Assembly: GCA_039986595.1 (NCBI GenBank)
Contig: JBDWQJ010000004.1
Coordinates: 682,001-746,000 of the forward strand
Source: Lentilitoribacter sp039986595
GTDB lineage: Bacteria; Pseudomonadota; Alphaproteobacteria; Rhizobiales; Rhizobiaceae
Reading direction: 5' to 3'
DNA length: 64,000 nucleotides
Below the pieces are notes generated by a model. It was not told the DNA's origin, did not search any database, and saw only the letters and a list, made by a program, of their open reading frames with translations. Shown here piece after piece: positions 9,074-17,712 of the stretch (position 1 is the first letter of the stretch; the number at the start of each line of letters is the position of its first letter). The position numbers and the translations under genes are program-made.

Positions 9074-10480
9074 ATGGCACTTAATGATCCTGATCGCTTG
9101 TTTCCAATTGAGCCCTCTGCTCGTCATGTGGCGCGCGAGTTATATGAGACGGTTTCAGATCTTCCGATCATTAGCCCTCACGGTCATACCGATCCCAGCT
9201 GGTTTGCCAAAAACGATCATTTCATAGATCCGGCTCAATTGTTTGTGGTACCAGATCACTATGTTTTTCGTATGCTTGTTTCACAAGGGGTTAAGCTAAC
9301 GGATCTAGGTGTGCCTTTTGCCGATGGCTCGGTCTTGGAAATAGACCCGCGAGATATTTGGCATTTATTTGCCAAGAACTATCACCTGTTTCGCGGTACA
9401 CCGTCTCAGATGTGGCTTGATCATTCTTTTGAACATGTGTTTGGAATTGATGAAATTTTGTCCAAAGATACAGCTGACATGTACTACGATCATATTGATC
9501 AAAAGTTGAAAGAAGACGCTTATCGTCCACGACAATTGTTTGATCGTTTTGGCATCGAAGCGATCGCAACGACTGAATCTGCATTGGACGATCTTAAATG
9601 GCATAAGCAGATCAACGACAGCGATTGGAATGGACGTGTAATAACCACCTATCGTCCTGACGCAACTGTTGATCCTGAGTTTGAAGGTTTTACAGAAAAT
9701 GTCCGCAAATTGGGTGAATTGACCGAGCAAGATGCAACGAGTTGGCAAGGTTATTTAAAAGCTCACCAGATAAGACGTGTATTCTTTAAACAAATGGGTG
9801 CAACGGCAACTGATCACGGACATGCAAGTGCCAGAACCGAAAATTTGGCATTGGGCGATATTGAAGCATTGTTTGAAAAAGTAATGTCTGGTCAGTTTAC
9901 CAAAGAAGAAGCAGATTGTTTTCGTGGTCACATGCTCACAGAAATGGCGCGCATGAGTATCGATGATGGACTTGTTATGCAGATCCATTGTGGTTCTTAT
10001 CGTAACCACTCAGCTAATGTGTTCAAACACCATGGTCGCGATAAGGGATTTGATATTCCAACATCTACAAATTACGTAAATGCGCTTAAACCAATGTTAG
10101 ATGCAGTTGGTATGGAGCCAAATTTAACAATCATTATCTTCACTCTGGATGAAACAAGTTACAGTCGTGAATTGGCGCCATTGGCGGGTGCATACCCTGC
10201 GCTTAAGCTTGGTCCGGCATGGTGGTTCTTTGATAGCTACGAAGGTATGAAACGTTATCGCGAAGCCGTCACGGAAACTTGCGGGTTCTATAATACCGTC
10301 GGGTTTAACGATGACACGCGGGCATTTTGTTCTATTCCCGCGCGCCATGATGTTGCTCGGCGATCCGATTGTGCTTATCTCGCTAATCTGGTTTTAACTG
10401 GACGATTACGACAAGAAGATGCGTTTGAATTAGCGCATGATTTAACTTATCGACTGGCAAAAGAAGCCTATAAACTTTAG
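9074..10480 (+). CDS. uxaC: Glucuronate (uronate) isomerase
   Basis: This 468-residue protein has the amidohydrolase-like motifs of uronate isomerase: PIISPHGHTDPSWF near the N-terminus, MQIHCGSYRNHS in the centre and GPAWWFFDSYEGM towards the C-terminus. It converts D-glucuronate to D-fructuronate or D-galacturonate to D-tagaturonate in the cytosol. Length and motif order match full-length UxaC. The rest of the pathway (uxaB, uxuA, kdgK) is not in this window, so the gene stands alone here. Confidence 0.93.
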   Translation: MALNDPDRLFPIEPSARHVARELYETVSDLPIISPHGHTDPSWFAKNDHFIDPAQLFVVPDHYVFRMLVSQGVKLTDLGVPFADGSVLEIDPRDIWHLFAKNYHLFRGTPSQMWLDHSFEHVFGIDEILSKDTADMYYDHIDQKLKEDAYRPRQLFDRFGIEAIATTESALDDLKWHKQINDSDWNGRVITTYRPDATVDPEFEGFTENVRKLGELTEQDATSWQGYLKAHQIRRVFFKQMGATATDHGHASARTENLALGDIEALFEKVMSGQFTKEEADCFRGHMLTEMARMSIDDGLVMQIHCGSYRNHSANVFKHHGRDKGFDIPTSTNYVNALKPMLDAVGMEPNLTIIIFTLDETSYSRELAPLAGAYPALKLGPAWWFFDSYEGMKRYREAVTETCGFYNTVGFNDDTRAFCSIPARHDVARRSDCAYLANLVLTGRLRQEDAFELAHDLTYRLAKEAYKL

Positions 10481-10517
10481 ATCGTTTGGTCTTGGTGTGC
10501 TGTTTATATGGAAAGTT

Positions 10518-10841
10518 CTAACTGGCTTCCATGCAGCGTCGGCATAATGTGGCATGCAAAACTGCTTTAAGACGCTCATCGGAAATCGGTCCTTCGCACG
10601 ATAGGCAAACACCGTAAACATTATTATCTACACGGCTAAGCGCTGCATCAATTGCTTTTATCTCTGTGTATTCCGCTTCAACTTGGGCTTCCATAACCTC
10701 ATCACCTTCACTCGCCGTTGCACGATCCTCACTGTCATTTGGTTTTGGATCGTCCAAACGTTGTTCGTATGTCCCAATCATTTTTGCCAACTCACTGCGG
10801 CGTTTTAAAAGGCGAGATTTAAAAAGTGCGATATCAACCAT
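10518..10841 (-). CDS. DksA/TraR-family zinc-finger protein
   Basis: This 107-residue protein has an N-terminal coiled-coil-prone segment and a C-terminal four-cysteine zinc finger (CLSC and CRRC). The motif YGVCLSCEGPISDERL is typical of the DksA/TraR C-terminus. It is shorter than E. coli DksA (151 residues), so it belongs to the short DksA-like group found in alphaproteobacteria. Such proteins bind the RNA polymerase secondary channel. A GGGAAATC site precedes the ATG. It converges with uxaC. Confidence 0.88.
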   Translation of the reverse strand: MVDIALFKSRLLKRRSELAKMIGTYEQRLDDPKPNDSEDRATASEGDEVMEAQVEAEYTEIKAIDAALSRVDNNVYGVCLSCEGPISDERLKAVLHATLCRRCMEAS

Positions 10842-11008
10842 AGTGATTTCCCTTCATGCGTAATGCGCAAGTTTCATTCAAAACCTACGCGGATACTTGT
10901 TATGAAAATCATAGTGATCAGAAATGTCGGCGTATTTGATATAGCTCAATGCATTTACCGATTATTTCTATTAAGAAATGGGTGAATGGAAGAAGGATGG
11001 GCAATCTC

Positions 11009-11188
11009 ATGACACTTTATCTGATTATACACACGCTAGTGGCCATGGTGATTACCTGGATCGGTCTGATTGCGATCATTGTTGCTGATATGTTTTCTTG
11101 GCCTTACTTAATAGGATGCGTTTTGGCAGGTATTTTAATTGCAATTCCCGTCACTTATTTTATTACAAAGCATCATAGTTCAAGCTAA
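11009..11188 (+). CDS. Small inner-membrane protein (59 aa)
   Basis: No function is recognised. The product is mostly two hydrophobic helices (about residues 3-25 and 30-50) with a short polar C-terminus (KHHSSS). An AGAAGG site lies about 12 nt before the ATG at 11009; an in-frame ATG at 10997 is also possible but sits directly on that site. It lies just upstream of the Cpx-like stress module. It may be an independent small membrane protein. Confidence 0.6.
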   Translation: MTLYLIIHTLVAMVITWIGLIAIIVADMFSWPYLIGCVLAGILIAIPVTYFITKHHSSS

Positions 11189-11216
11189 ATTATTGATTTT
11201 AATTAATAATAATGAC

Positions 11217-11231
11217 TTTACAATTCTTTAC
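11217..11231 (-). promoter_or_regulatory. Perfect CpxR-type box
   Basis: The + strand reads TTTAC, five bases, TTTAC, which is the exact reverse complement of the CpxR consensus GTAAA-N5-GTAAA. It lies 125 bp before the ATG of a Spy/CpxP-like gene that is followed by a CpxR/CpxA-like pair. The match is to the enterobacterial consensus, so its use here is an inference. Confidence 0.5.
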
Positions 11232-11355
11232 ATTCACGACAAACGTCAGAAACAATGCCTTGTTAAATTCTCATCATGTTGAGACCACGGGTTAAAAGCA
11301 AACAAGCTTTCAAACACTCCAAATCTCGGAAATGAAATTTAAAAAGGAGCTTATT

Positions 11356-11940
11356 ATGACAAAAGAAAACGAAACACAAACTAGCAAATTTCAAATGACA
11401 CGTGGCAAGATCATTGCACTTAGCGTTGGTGCTGTTGCAATCTTAGGATCAGCAGTTGCGGTTCCAGCTATCGCAAACAGCAATGTTGCGCAACATGCGA
11501 AAATTGCGATCACTGACATGGACAGCAACGATGTTTATAAAGCTGGTTGGGGTGGCAAAAGATCGGGTTTTTCTCAAATGAGCGAAGCTGACCTTGAAAA
11601 ACGAGTTACCAAAATAGCACGTCACATGTCTGTTGAAATTGATGCAACAGATGCGCAGGAAAAGCAAATCATCGAAATTGCTCTTGCAACAGCTAAAGAG
11701 ATGCAGCCGCTGCGTGATGAGTTTAAAGCCGCCGGATTTGAGCTTGTTAATCTGCTGACGTCTGAAAATGTTGACCGTGCTGCAATTGAGACACTTCGCA
11801 CCGAACGCCTCGCTGCTGCTGACACGATCAGTAAAACTATGTTGGACGCCGTATCTGAAGTTTCAGAAATCCTAACAGTTGAGCAACGCCAAGGATTGGC
11901 AGAACGTGTTGAGCGTATGCAAAAAAGATTTGATGACTAA
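11356..11940 (+). CDS. Spy/CpxP-like periplasmic LTXXQ protein
   Basis: This 194-residue protein has an N-terminal hydrophobic signal (IIALSVGAVAILGSAVA, then a probable cleavage near AIANS). A long helical domain follows with the LTxxQ motif (ILTVEQRQGLAERV) close to the C-terminus. Spy/CpxP proteins are periplasmic chaperones or feedback inhibitors of the CpxA sensor, and some relatives are metal-linked. AAGGAG precedes the ATG at 11356. A response regulator and histidine kinase follow on the same strand, and a CpxR-type box lies upstream. Confidence 0.8.
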   Translation: MTKENETQTSKFQMTRGKIIALSVGAVAILGSAVAVPAIANSNVAQHAKIAITDMDSNDVYKAGWGGKRSGFSQMSEADLEKRVTKIARHMSVEIDATDAQEKQIIEIALATAKEMQPLRDEFKAAGFELVNLLTSENVDRAAIETLRTERLAAADTISKTMLDAVSEVSEILTVEQRQGLAERVERMQKRFDD

Positions 11941-12013
11941 ATCTTAGCTCGTTTCAAATTGAACATTTATCTCTCCCAAGGCTAGCGAACTATAAGTTAG
12001 TCACCTTAAGGCT

Positions 12014-12064
12014 GGCCAACGCGCACTCGGAAAGCGAAATATCGCTATAAGGGTTCCGTTGGTC
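12014..12064 (+). other. Possible structured RNA or regulatory hairpin
   Basis: The outer arms GGCCAACG (12014-12021) and CGTTGGTC (12057-12064) pair over eight positions with one G-U. Inside, AGCGA (12033-12037) and TCGCT (12042-12046) form a hairpin with a 4-nt loop, and GGAA/TTCC offers an alternative pairing with the 3' outer arm. It lies between the Spy-like gene and the response regulator. It has no clear T-run, so it is not a standard terminator. Confidence 0.4.
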
Positions 12065-12118
12065 GGTCATTTTATGTAACAGTTTCAGTTGAATAAAAAT
12101 AAAAATCAAAGGCTTGAT

Positions 12119-12808
12119 ATGTCTCAATCCATTCTCTTAATCGAAGATGACAACCGTTTGGCGGACATGGTCAGCGATTATCTGCAAAACAATGGTTATC
12201 ACGTGCAGATTGCACCCAACGGTGTGACGGGCATTCAGCTTGAAGATGATAAGAAATTCGACGTTATTATATTAGATCTCATGCTTCCTGATATGGACGG
12301 TTTGGATATCTGCCGCGTTATAAAAGCGCGCTCCGATGTACCCATTATCATGTTAACTGCAAAAGGTGATCCGATGGACCGAGTGGTTGGATTGGAACTT
12401 GGTGCGGATGATTATATGGGTAAACCGTTTGAGCCGCGTGAACTTTTGGCGCGTATTAAAGCTGTAATGCGGCGTGGACAAACAAAGCATACTACTCACA
12501 ATAGTCTTCAATTTGGGCGCTTAGAAATTGATCCAGACGCGATGATTTGCACGCTCGATCAAAACCAATGTGAGTTAACCTCTCATCAATTTACGCTGCT
12601 GCACACATTGGCTGAATCTGCTGGGCGCGTGTTATCTCGCGACACTTTGATTGATCGTTTAAAGGGCCAAGAGTTTGACGCATTTGATCGTTCCATTGAC
12701 GTTCATATCTCGCGCATTCGTAACCAGATTGAAGATGATCCTAAGCACCCAAAACGTATTTTGACAATACGCGGTGCTGGATATGTTTTTGCGCTAAAGC
12801 AGGATTAG
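12119..12808 (+). CDS. CpxR/RstA-like response regulator
   Basis: This 229-residue OmpR-family regulator has an acidic pocket (IEDD), the phosphoacceptor aspartate in ILDLMLPDMDG, the threonine in MLTAKG and the lysine in GADDYMGKPFEPREL. A winged helix follows with the recognition segment DRSIDVHISRIRNQIEDDP. The sequence around GLELGADDY is close to CpxR/RstA. I start it at the ATG at 12119, where the fold begins, rather than at 12089. It is followed 3 nt later by a histidine kinase and preceded by a Spy/CpxP-like gene, so it likely controls an envelope-stress response. Confidence 0.92.
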   Translation: MSQSILLIEDDNRLADMVSDYLQNNGYHVQIAPNGVTGIQLEDDKKFDVIILDLMLPDMDGLDICRVIKARSDVPIIMLTAKGDPMDRVVGLELGADDYMGKPFEPRELLARIKAVMRRGQTKHTTHNSLQFGRLEIDPDAMICTLDQNQCELTSHQFTLLHTLAESAGRVLSRDTLIDRLKGQEFDAFDRSIDVHISRIRNQIEDDPKHPKRILTIRGAGYVFALKQD

Positions 12809-12811
12809 AAC

Positions 12812-14074
12812 ATGATCAGACGTCGTCTACATTTACAGATTTATGCAACGATCATCTTTAGTTTGATCCTCGTTGTTTTATTGACATCTATGTTCTTTTG
12901 GCTTGGCAATCGTGATGACACGGATTTCGAGTTTAAAGAGGCAGCTGGGCAACTTGCGATTAATATTTTACCTGATGCCGATCAACCGGTTATGCAGCAG
13001 AAAACTGCACTTGAAGAGCTGTTTAAAGATATTGATGTGAATGTAAGCTTGTTTAACCAGCAAGGTGAACTCATCACATCCATTGGCGAAGTATTTAATT
13101 TCCCCTTTGATGAAGATGATAAAAATGGCATGCATCATCAGGATAATAATCAAGGTTTTCTTGCTGAATTACCGGATGGACGTTGGCTTTTTACCGGCCG
13201 ATACAGTGATAGTCGAGCAGATAGTGGTTTTATCAAGTTACTATTGGTTTTGGGCTCCATCGCATTGGCCATCGGTGTCGCGTCTTATCCATTGGTCAAA
13301 CGTTTAACCCGGCGTTTGGATAACTTAAAAACCGGTGTAGAGCAGGTCGGCATGGGAGATTTAAAAACCCGTGTTGTCGTGGAAGGTAAAGACGAGATTG
13401 CAAGCCTTGCTGCAAGTTTTAATCACGCAACTGAACAAATTGAAAATCTTGTTGCATCTCATAAAACTCTACTTGCAAATGCCTCGCATGAATTGCGAAC
13501 GCCATTGTCACGAATTCGCTTAGGGCTTGAGATGTACCAATCCGGCCATGAGCAAAAGCGACTTGATGCGTTGCGTTCTGATATTGAAGAGCTTGATGGG
13601 TTAATTGAAGAGATCTTATTAATGAGCCGTCTTGATAGTGCCAATTCAACCCTTGTGACGGAGGCTGTTGATTTAGAGCAAATCATTGAAGAGGAATGCG
13701 AGCGATATCCAGAGATCGATTTTTCTGGATCTGCGCAGATGATCGATGGCAATGCTGGATTGTTAAAACGTGTGGTCCGTAATTTAATCGGCAATGCATT
13801 TAAACATGGTAAGCCGCCGGTGATTGTTGAATTGGTTCAATCGAGCGATCATGTGTCAGTGACTGTCACAGACCATGGAGATGGTATTTCGCAAGCTGAT
13901 AAGCCCAAGATTTTTGAACGGTTTTATCGTGGCGCTGGTCGGCAAAATATCGAAGGTTATGGTTTAGGTTTGTCGCTGGTTAAACAGATCGTTGATGCCC
14001 ATAAGGGTACCATTGAAGTGCTTGAAGGCAAGGGCTTTGTGATCAAAGTAACCCTGCCGATCAATCATAGTTAA
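12812..14074 (+). CDS. CpxA/RstB-like sensor histidine kinase
   Basis: This 420-residue kinase has a first membrane segment (about residues 9-31) and a periplasmic region of about 110 residues rich in D, E and H (the segment DEDDKNGMHHQDNNQ). A second membrane segment (about 143-162) and a HAMP domain follow. The phosphoacceptor histidine is in NASHELRTPLSRI, and the ATPase domain has LIGNAFKH, DHGDGIS and GYGLGLSLVKQI. The acidic, histidine-containing loop could bind metal or sense periplasmic stress. It forms an operon with the preceding regulator. Confidence 0.92.
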   Translation: MIRRRLHLQIYATIIFSLILVVLLTSMFFWLGNRDDTDFEFKEAAGQLAINILPDADQPVMQQKTALEELFKDIDVNVSLFNQQGELITSIGEVFNFPFDEDDKNGMHHQDNNQGFLAELPDGRWLFTGRYSDSRADSGFIKLLLVLGSIALAIGVASYPLVKRLTRRLDNLKTGVEQVGMGDLKTRVVVEGKDEIASLAASFNHATEQIENLVASHKTLLANASHELRTPLSRIRLGLEMYQSGHEQKRLDALRSDIEELDGLIEEILLMSRLDSANSTLVTEAVDLEQIIEEECERYPEIDFSGSAQMIDGNAGLLKRVVRNLIGNAFKHGKPPVIVELVQSSDHVSVTVTDHGDGISQADKPKIFERFYRGAGRQNIEGYGLGLSLVKQIVDAHKGTIEVLEGKGFVIKVTLPINHS

Positions 14075-14107
14075 ATTCAGCTTCGGCTAACTGCCGCTAC
14101 TATTATC

Positions 14108-16534
14108 CTAGCTTCTAACCTTTTCATTTTGTGGATCATATCGACACATGTCAGATATTTTTGCTGGCGATAATTTGTCGATATGTTGGACCATCAACTC
14201 TGCATCTGGCTTACTATGCTCAGGATCGATAAAGCCAAGTGCAATATTTTCACCAGTGCGATATCCCCATGCCGCTGATGTAATCGTACCAACGACCTTA
14301 TCATTGCACACAATGGAATCGCCAGGTTGCGCGGGCGCTTGATAATCATCAATTGTTAAGGAGACAAACGTACGGCGTGGCCCATTTTGAATATTTTTTT
14401 CCAAACCCTGTTTACCGATGAAGTCTTTATCCATTTTGATAAATCTGTCGAGCCCGCTTTCCATTGGATCAAACTCGGTAATGAGGTCAGCCTTCCAATG
14501 GCGATAACCTTTTTCTAAGCGCATGCTTTCCGTTGCATGTAAGCCAAATGGTTTCATGCCAAAGTCTGCGCCCGCTGTTTGAAGAACATCAAAAGCATAG
14601 GGGAGTTGCTCATTGGCTATGTGAAGTTCCCAGGCAAGTTCACCGGAAAATGATACGGCCATGGCAATAGCTTCGACATGGCCGATATGAACTTTTTGGC
14701 AGGTGAGCCATTTAAATGCGTCTTTTGACCAATTGGTGCGAGGCGCAGCAATTTCTAAAACTTTGCGTGAATTTGGACCCGCCACAACAAGGATGTTGTG
14801 TGTGTTGGTCAGGCTTTTGATCGTGATGTCGCTATTTTCAGGTAAGTGTTCATGCAGCCAATCCCAATCATGGAATTCTGAAGCTGCAGCAGAGCCATAC
14901 CAGATTTTATCATCTGATATGTTGGCAAGCGTCGCTTCGCCCTTTACATTTCCATCGTGGTTTAAGAAGTAAGTTAGTCCCACTCTGCCCATCTTTTTTG
15001 GAACGCGACTACACATGATTTTATCTAGCCAATCGTGGGCATCTTTACCGCAGATTTCATAGCGGTTGAAACCGGATACTTCCATGATGCCGACATTGTC
15101 TTGCAGATTTTCAATTTCGCCTCGAACAACATCAAAAGCGTTGGTAAACTTAAACGAATGCTTTTCAATGAAACCTGGTTCAGGTTTGAAATAAAGTGCG
15201 CGCTCCCAGCCATTGACGGTTCCAAACTCAGCTCCCATTTCCGCAAGTTTTGGTGTGAGCTGTGTTGTTTTTATGGGTCGGCCAGCAGGGCGATGCTCAT
15301 GCGGCATGTGAAAACGAAATTCGTTTTGATAATCTTCAATTGATTTAAGAGCGGTATATTCCTCTGTTGCATATCGCGTGAAGCGGCGCGGATCGATGCA
15401 CCAAGTGTCATAACATGCTTCCCCATGAGCGATGATCTGTGCCAAGAGCCAACCATGGCCACCACCTTCACCAAGACCAGCTCTGAGACCAGTGATACAA
15501 TATGCATTTTTTTTACCCGGGATCTTGCCCACAAGGGGAAGTCCATCAGGTGTATAAGTAATCGGTCCGTTGACGATTGATTTGATCCCGGCTGTTTGCA
15601 AACAAGGTAGCCGCGCAAACGCACCCTCCATGACATCGACCACACGATCAAGATCATCAGGACATAGCGCCATGGTGAAATTTGGATCGATGCCATCGAG
15701 ACCCCAAGTTCGGCAATCTTGTTCGTAGAACCCGATCAAGAGCCCTTTTTTCTCCGCTCTTTGATAAAAATCATCTGTTGGGCAGCGAATAAGTGGGGTG
15801 CGGAAATCATCTCCTAATGCGACAATTTCGGGGATGTCTTCAGTGAGCATATATTGATGCTCCATGGAGGCAACGGGATGTTCTACGCCCATCATTTTGC
15901 CAATTTCGTTACAACGATACCCGCCCGCATTTACGATCATCTCGCAAGATATGTCACCATCTTTCGTGTGGACAATCCATGTGCCATCTTCTTTTTGGGT
16001 GAGGTTTTCAACGGGATTAAACCGATAGATTTCAGCGCCAGCATTGCGCGCGCGACGTGCAAGTGCTTGGCACAATTGGGCGGGATCAATATCGCCATCA
16101 AGTGGATCCCATAAAGCGCCTAAGAGATTGTCCGTTGTGATTAATGGATGGCGTTTTTTACATTCTTCGGGATCCAAGATTTCCCAATCTACATCCATTC
16201 CTTTGGCAACTGATAAAAAATGCGTATAGCCATCCATGTGATCTTGCGTTGAGGCTAGACGCAACCCACCTGTGCCATGGTGATAATTGATCGGATAATC
16301 TGGGTCATCAGCCATTTCTTTGTAGAGATTGATGGAGTGGGTTTTAAGACCAATCATGGTTTGGTTGGCGCCAAAATTGGTCACCTGCGCTGCGGAGTGC
16401 CAAGTTGTTCCAGATGTTAATTCATCGCGCTCAATCATCACGCAATCTGTAATGCCTTCTTGCGTTAAATGATAAAGTGTTGAACACCCTGCAATGCCAC
16501 CACCAATAACGACAACTTGTGTATGCTGCTTCAT
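14108..16534 (-). CDS. Dimethylglycine/sarcosine dehydrogenase-like FAD enzyme with GcvT domain
   Basis: This 808-residue enzyme has an N-terminal Rossmann motif (VVVIGGGIAGCST) and TTWHSAAQV, in which His46 aligns with the histidine that binds FAD covalently in dimethylglycine dehydrogenase. The C-terminal half is a GcvT/tetrahydrofolate-binding domain (ESMRLEKGYRHW, ALGFIDPEH). Such enzymes oxidatively demethylate N-methylated glycines and pass the one-carbon unit to tetrahydrofolate. The start at 16534 has GGAG 6-7 nt upstream. A LysR regulator is adjacent on the same strand, with an MttB-family gene divergent from that. The exact substrate cannot be fixed: dimethylglycine, sarcosine or another N-methyl compound. 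Confidence 0.88.
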   Translation of the reverse strand: MKQHTQVVVIGGGIAGCSTLYHLTQEGITDCVMIERDELTSGTTWHSAAQVTNFGANQTMIGLKTHSINLYKEMADDPDYPINYHHGTGGLRLASTQDHMDGYTHFLSVAKGMDVDWEILDPEECKKRHPLITTDNLLGALWDPLDGDIDPAQLCQALARRARNAGAEIYRFNPVENLTQKEDGTWIVHTKDGDISCEMIVNAGGYRCNEIGKMMGVEHPVASMEHQYMLTEDIPEIVALGDDFRTPLIRCPTDDFYQRAEKKGLLIGFYEQDCRTWGLDGIDPNFTMALCPDDLDRVVDVMEGAFARLPCLQTAGIKSIVNGPITYTPDGLPLVGKIPGKKNAYCITGLRAGLGEGGGHGWLLAQIIAHGEACYDTWCIDPRRFTRYATEEYTALKSIEDYQNEFRFHMPHEHRPAGRPIKTTQLTPKLAEMGAEFGTVNGWERALYFKPEPGFIEKHSFKFTNAFDVVRGEIENLQDNVGIMEVSGFNRYEICGKDAHDWLDKIMCSRVPKKMGRVGLTYFLNHDGNVKGEATLANISDDKIWYGSAAASEFHDWDWLHEHLPENSDITIKSLTNTHNILVVAGPNSRKVLEIAAPRTNWSKDAFKWLTCQKVHIGHVEAIAMAVSFSGELAWELHIANEQLPYAFDVLQTAGADFGMKPFGLHATESMRLEKGYRHWKADLITEFDPMESGLDRFIKMDKDFIGKQGLEKNIQNGPRRTFVSLTIDDYQAPAQPGDSIVCNDKVVGTITSAAWGYRTGENIALGFIDPEHSKPDAELMVQHIDKLSPAKISDMCRYDPQNEKVRS

Positions 16535-16640
16535 ATCAATCTCCAAACCTATTGCTAAACTATTGGAGAGCTGGCTTAGCTAGGTCAATTAGATTGATCT
16601 TATTTCGAAATAACTAAATTTAATATTCAATATTTCTAAA

Positions 16641-17615
16641 TTACAAAATACGAACTGAGCCACTGGCAAAATCGAGTTCTTTGGTAACACGATCCAGCAT
16701 AATATCCGTCAATGTTTGTTTTAAATGCGTGGTGAAAGCTAGCGGTATTTCACCCAATGTGTCGCGTCTGGCATAAACGGATATTGTGCGTGCAAAATTG
16801 GGGATAGGAAGCGGGGATGCGATAAAACAATTATCTAAAGGATGGCTTTGTTTAAATGAACCAAGATAAGCCATGGCGGTGGTTATCGCCCATCCGTCAA
16901 ATTCTTTGATAAGCGATAGCAGCGCATGGTTGGTTGAGCATTCGAAATCAAATTTTGGAACGTTTTTTGTTCGTCTTAATTGTGCTTCGATCTGGCGCCC
17001 AATCAGTTGCTCTTGCGAATAGCGTATAAATGGATGCTGTATTAGCTTGTCAATTGGCGAGTTTGCGAGCTCTTTAGATGCTGTAACGAGAATGAATGGA
17101 TCTTGTAGAACGGCATGTTCTTCAACCCAATCAATGTCGTTTGTTTTATCAGCGGCAATGATGATATCAGCACCTCGACTTGATAGGGTTGCATGGCTTT
17201 CGTGGCTTGCACCACTGTTGATGTAAAAATTTGATTGCGGGTAGCTTTGTCGAAGTTTTGATAAAAGACTTGGCAGTATCTCGTTGTCAAAGTCCTCGAT
17301 TGCGCCAATGCGAATATCCATTTTGGGTGCGTGTTTAGCGCTGGAAAGTTCAACTTTTGCAACAGTAACTTCATCTAGTATTGCGCGTGCGCGTGGTGCA
17401 AATATTTCACCGGCAGCAGTTAATTGAAATCGTCTAGCGGATCTTTCAATCAGGCGCGCATCTAAAATCTGTTCCATGTTGGAAAGTTGCAATGATACAG
17501 ATGATGGGCTTGAACCCAAGCGTTTGGCAGCTTTGGTGATTGACTGCTCTTCAATTGCAGCAACAAAGACTTCCACAGCTCTAAATGACAATCGCGATTT
17601 ATCGTTCTTTTGCAT
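16641..17615 (-). CDS. LysR-family transcriptional regulator
   Basis: This 324-residue protein has an N-terminal helix-turn-helix (SITKAAKRLGSSPSSVSLQLSNMEQ) and a type 2 periplasmic-binding-like effector domain. I start it at the ATG at 17615, where the LysR fold begins. It lies between the dimethylglycine-dehydrogenase-like gene (same strand) and the MttB gene (divergent). This is the usual LysR position for controlling a divergent neighbour, so it probably regulates methylated-amine use. The inducer is unknown. Confidence 0.9.
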   Translation of the reverse strand: MQKNDKSRLSFRAVEVFVAAIEEQSITKAAKRLGSSPSSVSLQLSNMEQILDARLIERSARRFQLTAAGEIFAPRARAILDEVTVAKVELSSAKHAPKMDIRIGAIEDFDNEILPSLLSKLRQSYPQSNFYINSGASHESHATLSSRGADIIIAADKTNDIDWVEEHAVLQDPFILVTASKELANSPIDKLIQHPFIRYSQEQLIGRQIEAQLRRTKNVPKFDFECSTNHALLSLIKEFDGWAITTAMAYLGSFKQSHPLDNCFIASPLPIPNFARTISVYARRDTLGEIPLAFTTHLKQTLTDIMLDRVTKELDFASGSVRIL

Positions 17616-17712
17616 CGGTTTTCTCAAATCTAAGAATTGAATTATCCAAATCATATTTATTACGCTTGTCGAAGCCGAACACAAGCGCAATAGTTTTGGT
17701 CAGGGAGCATTC

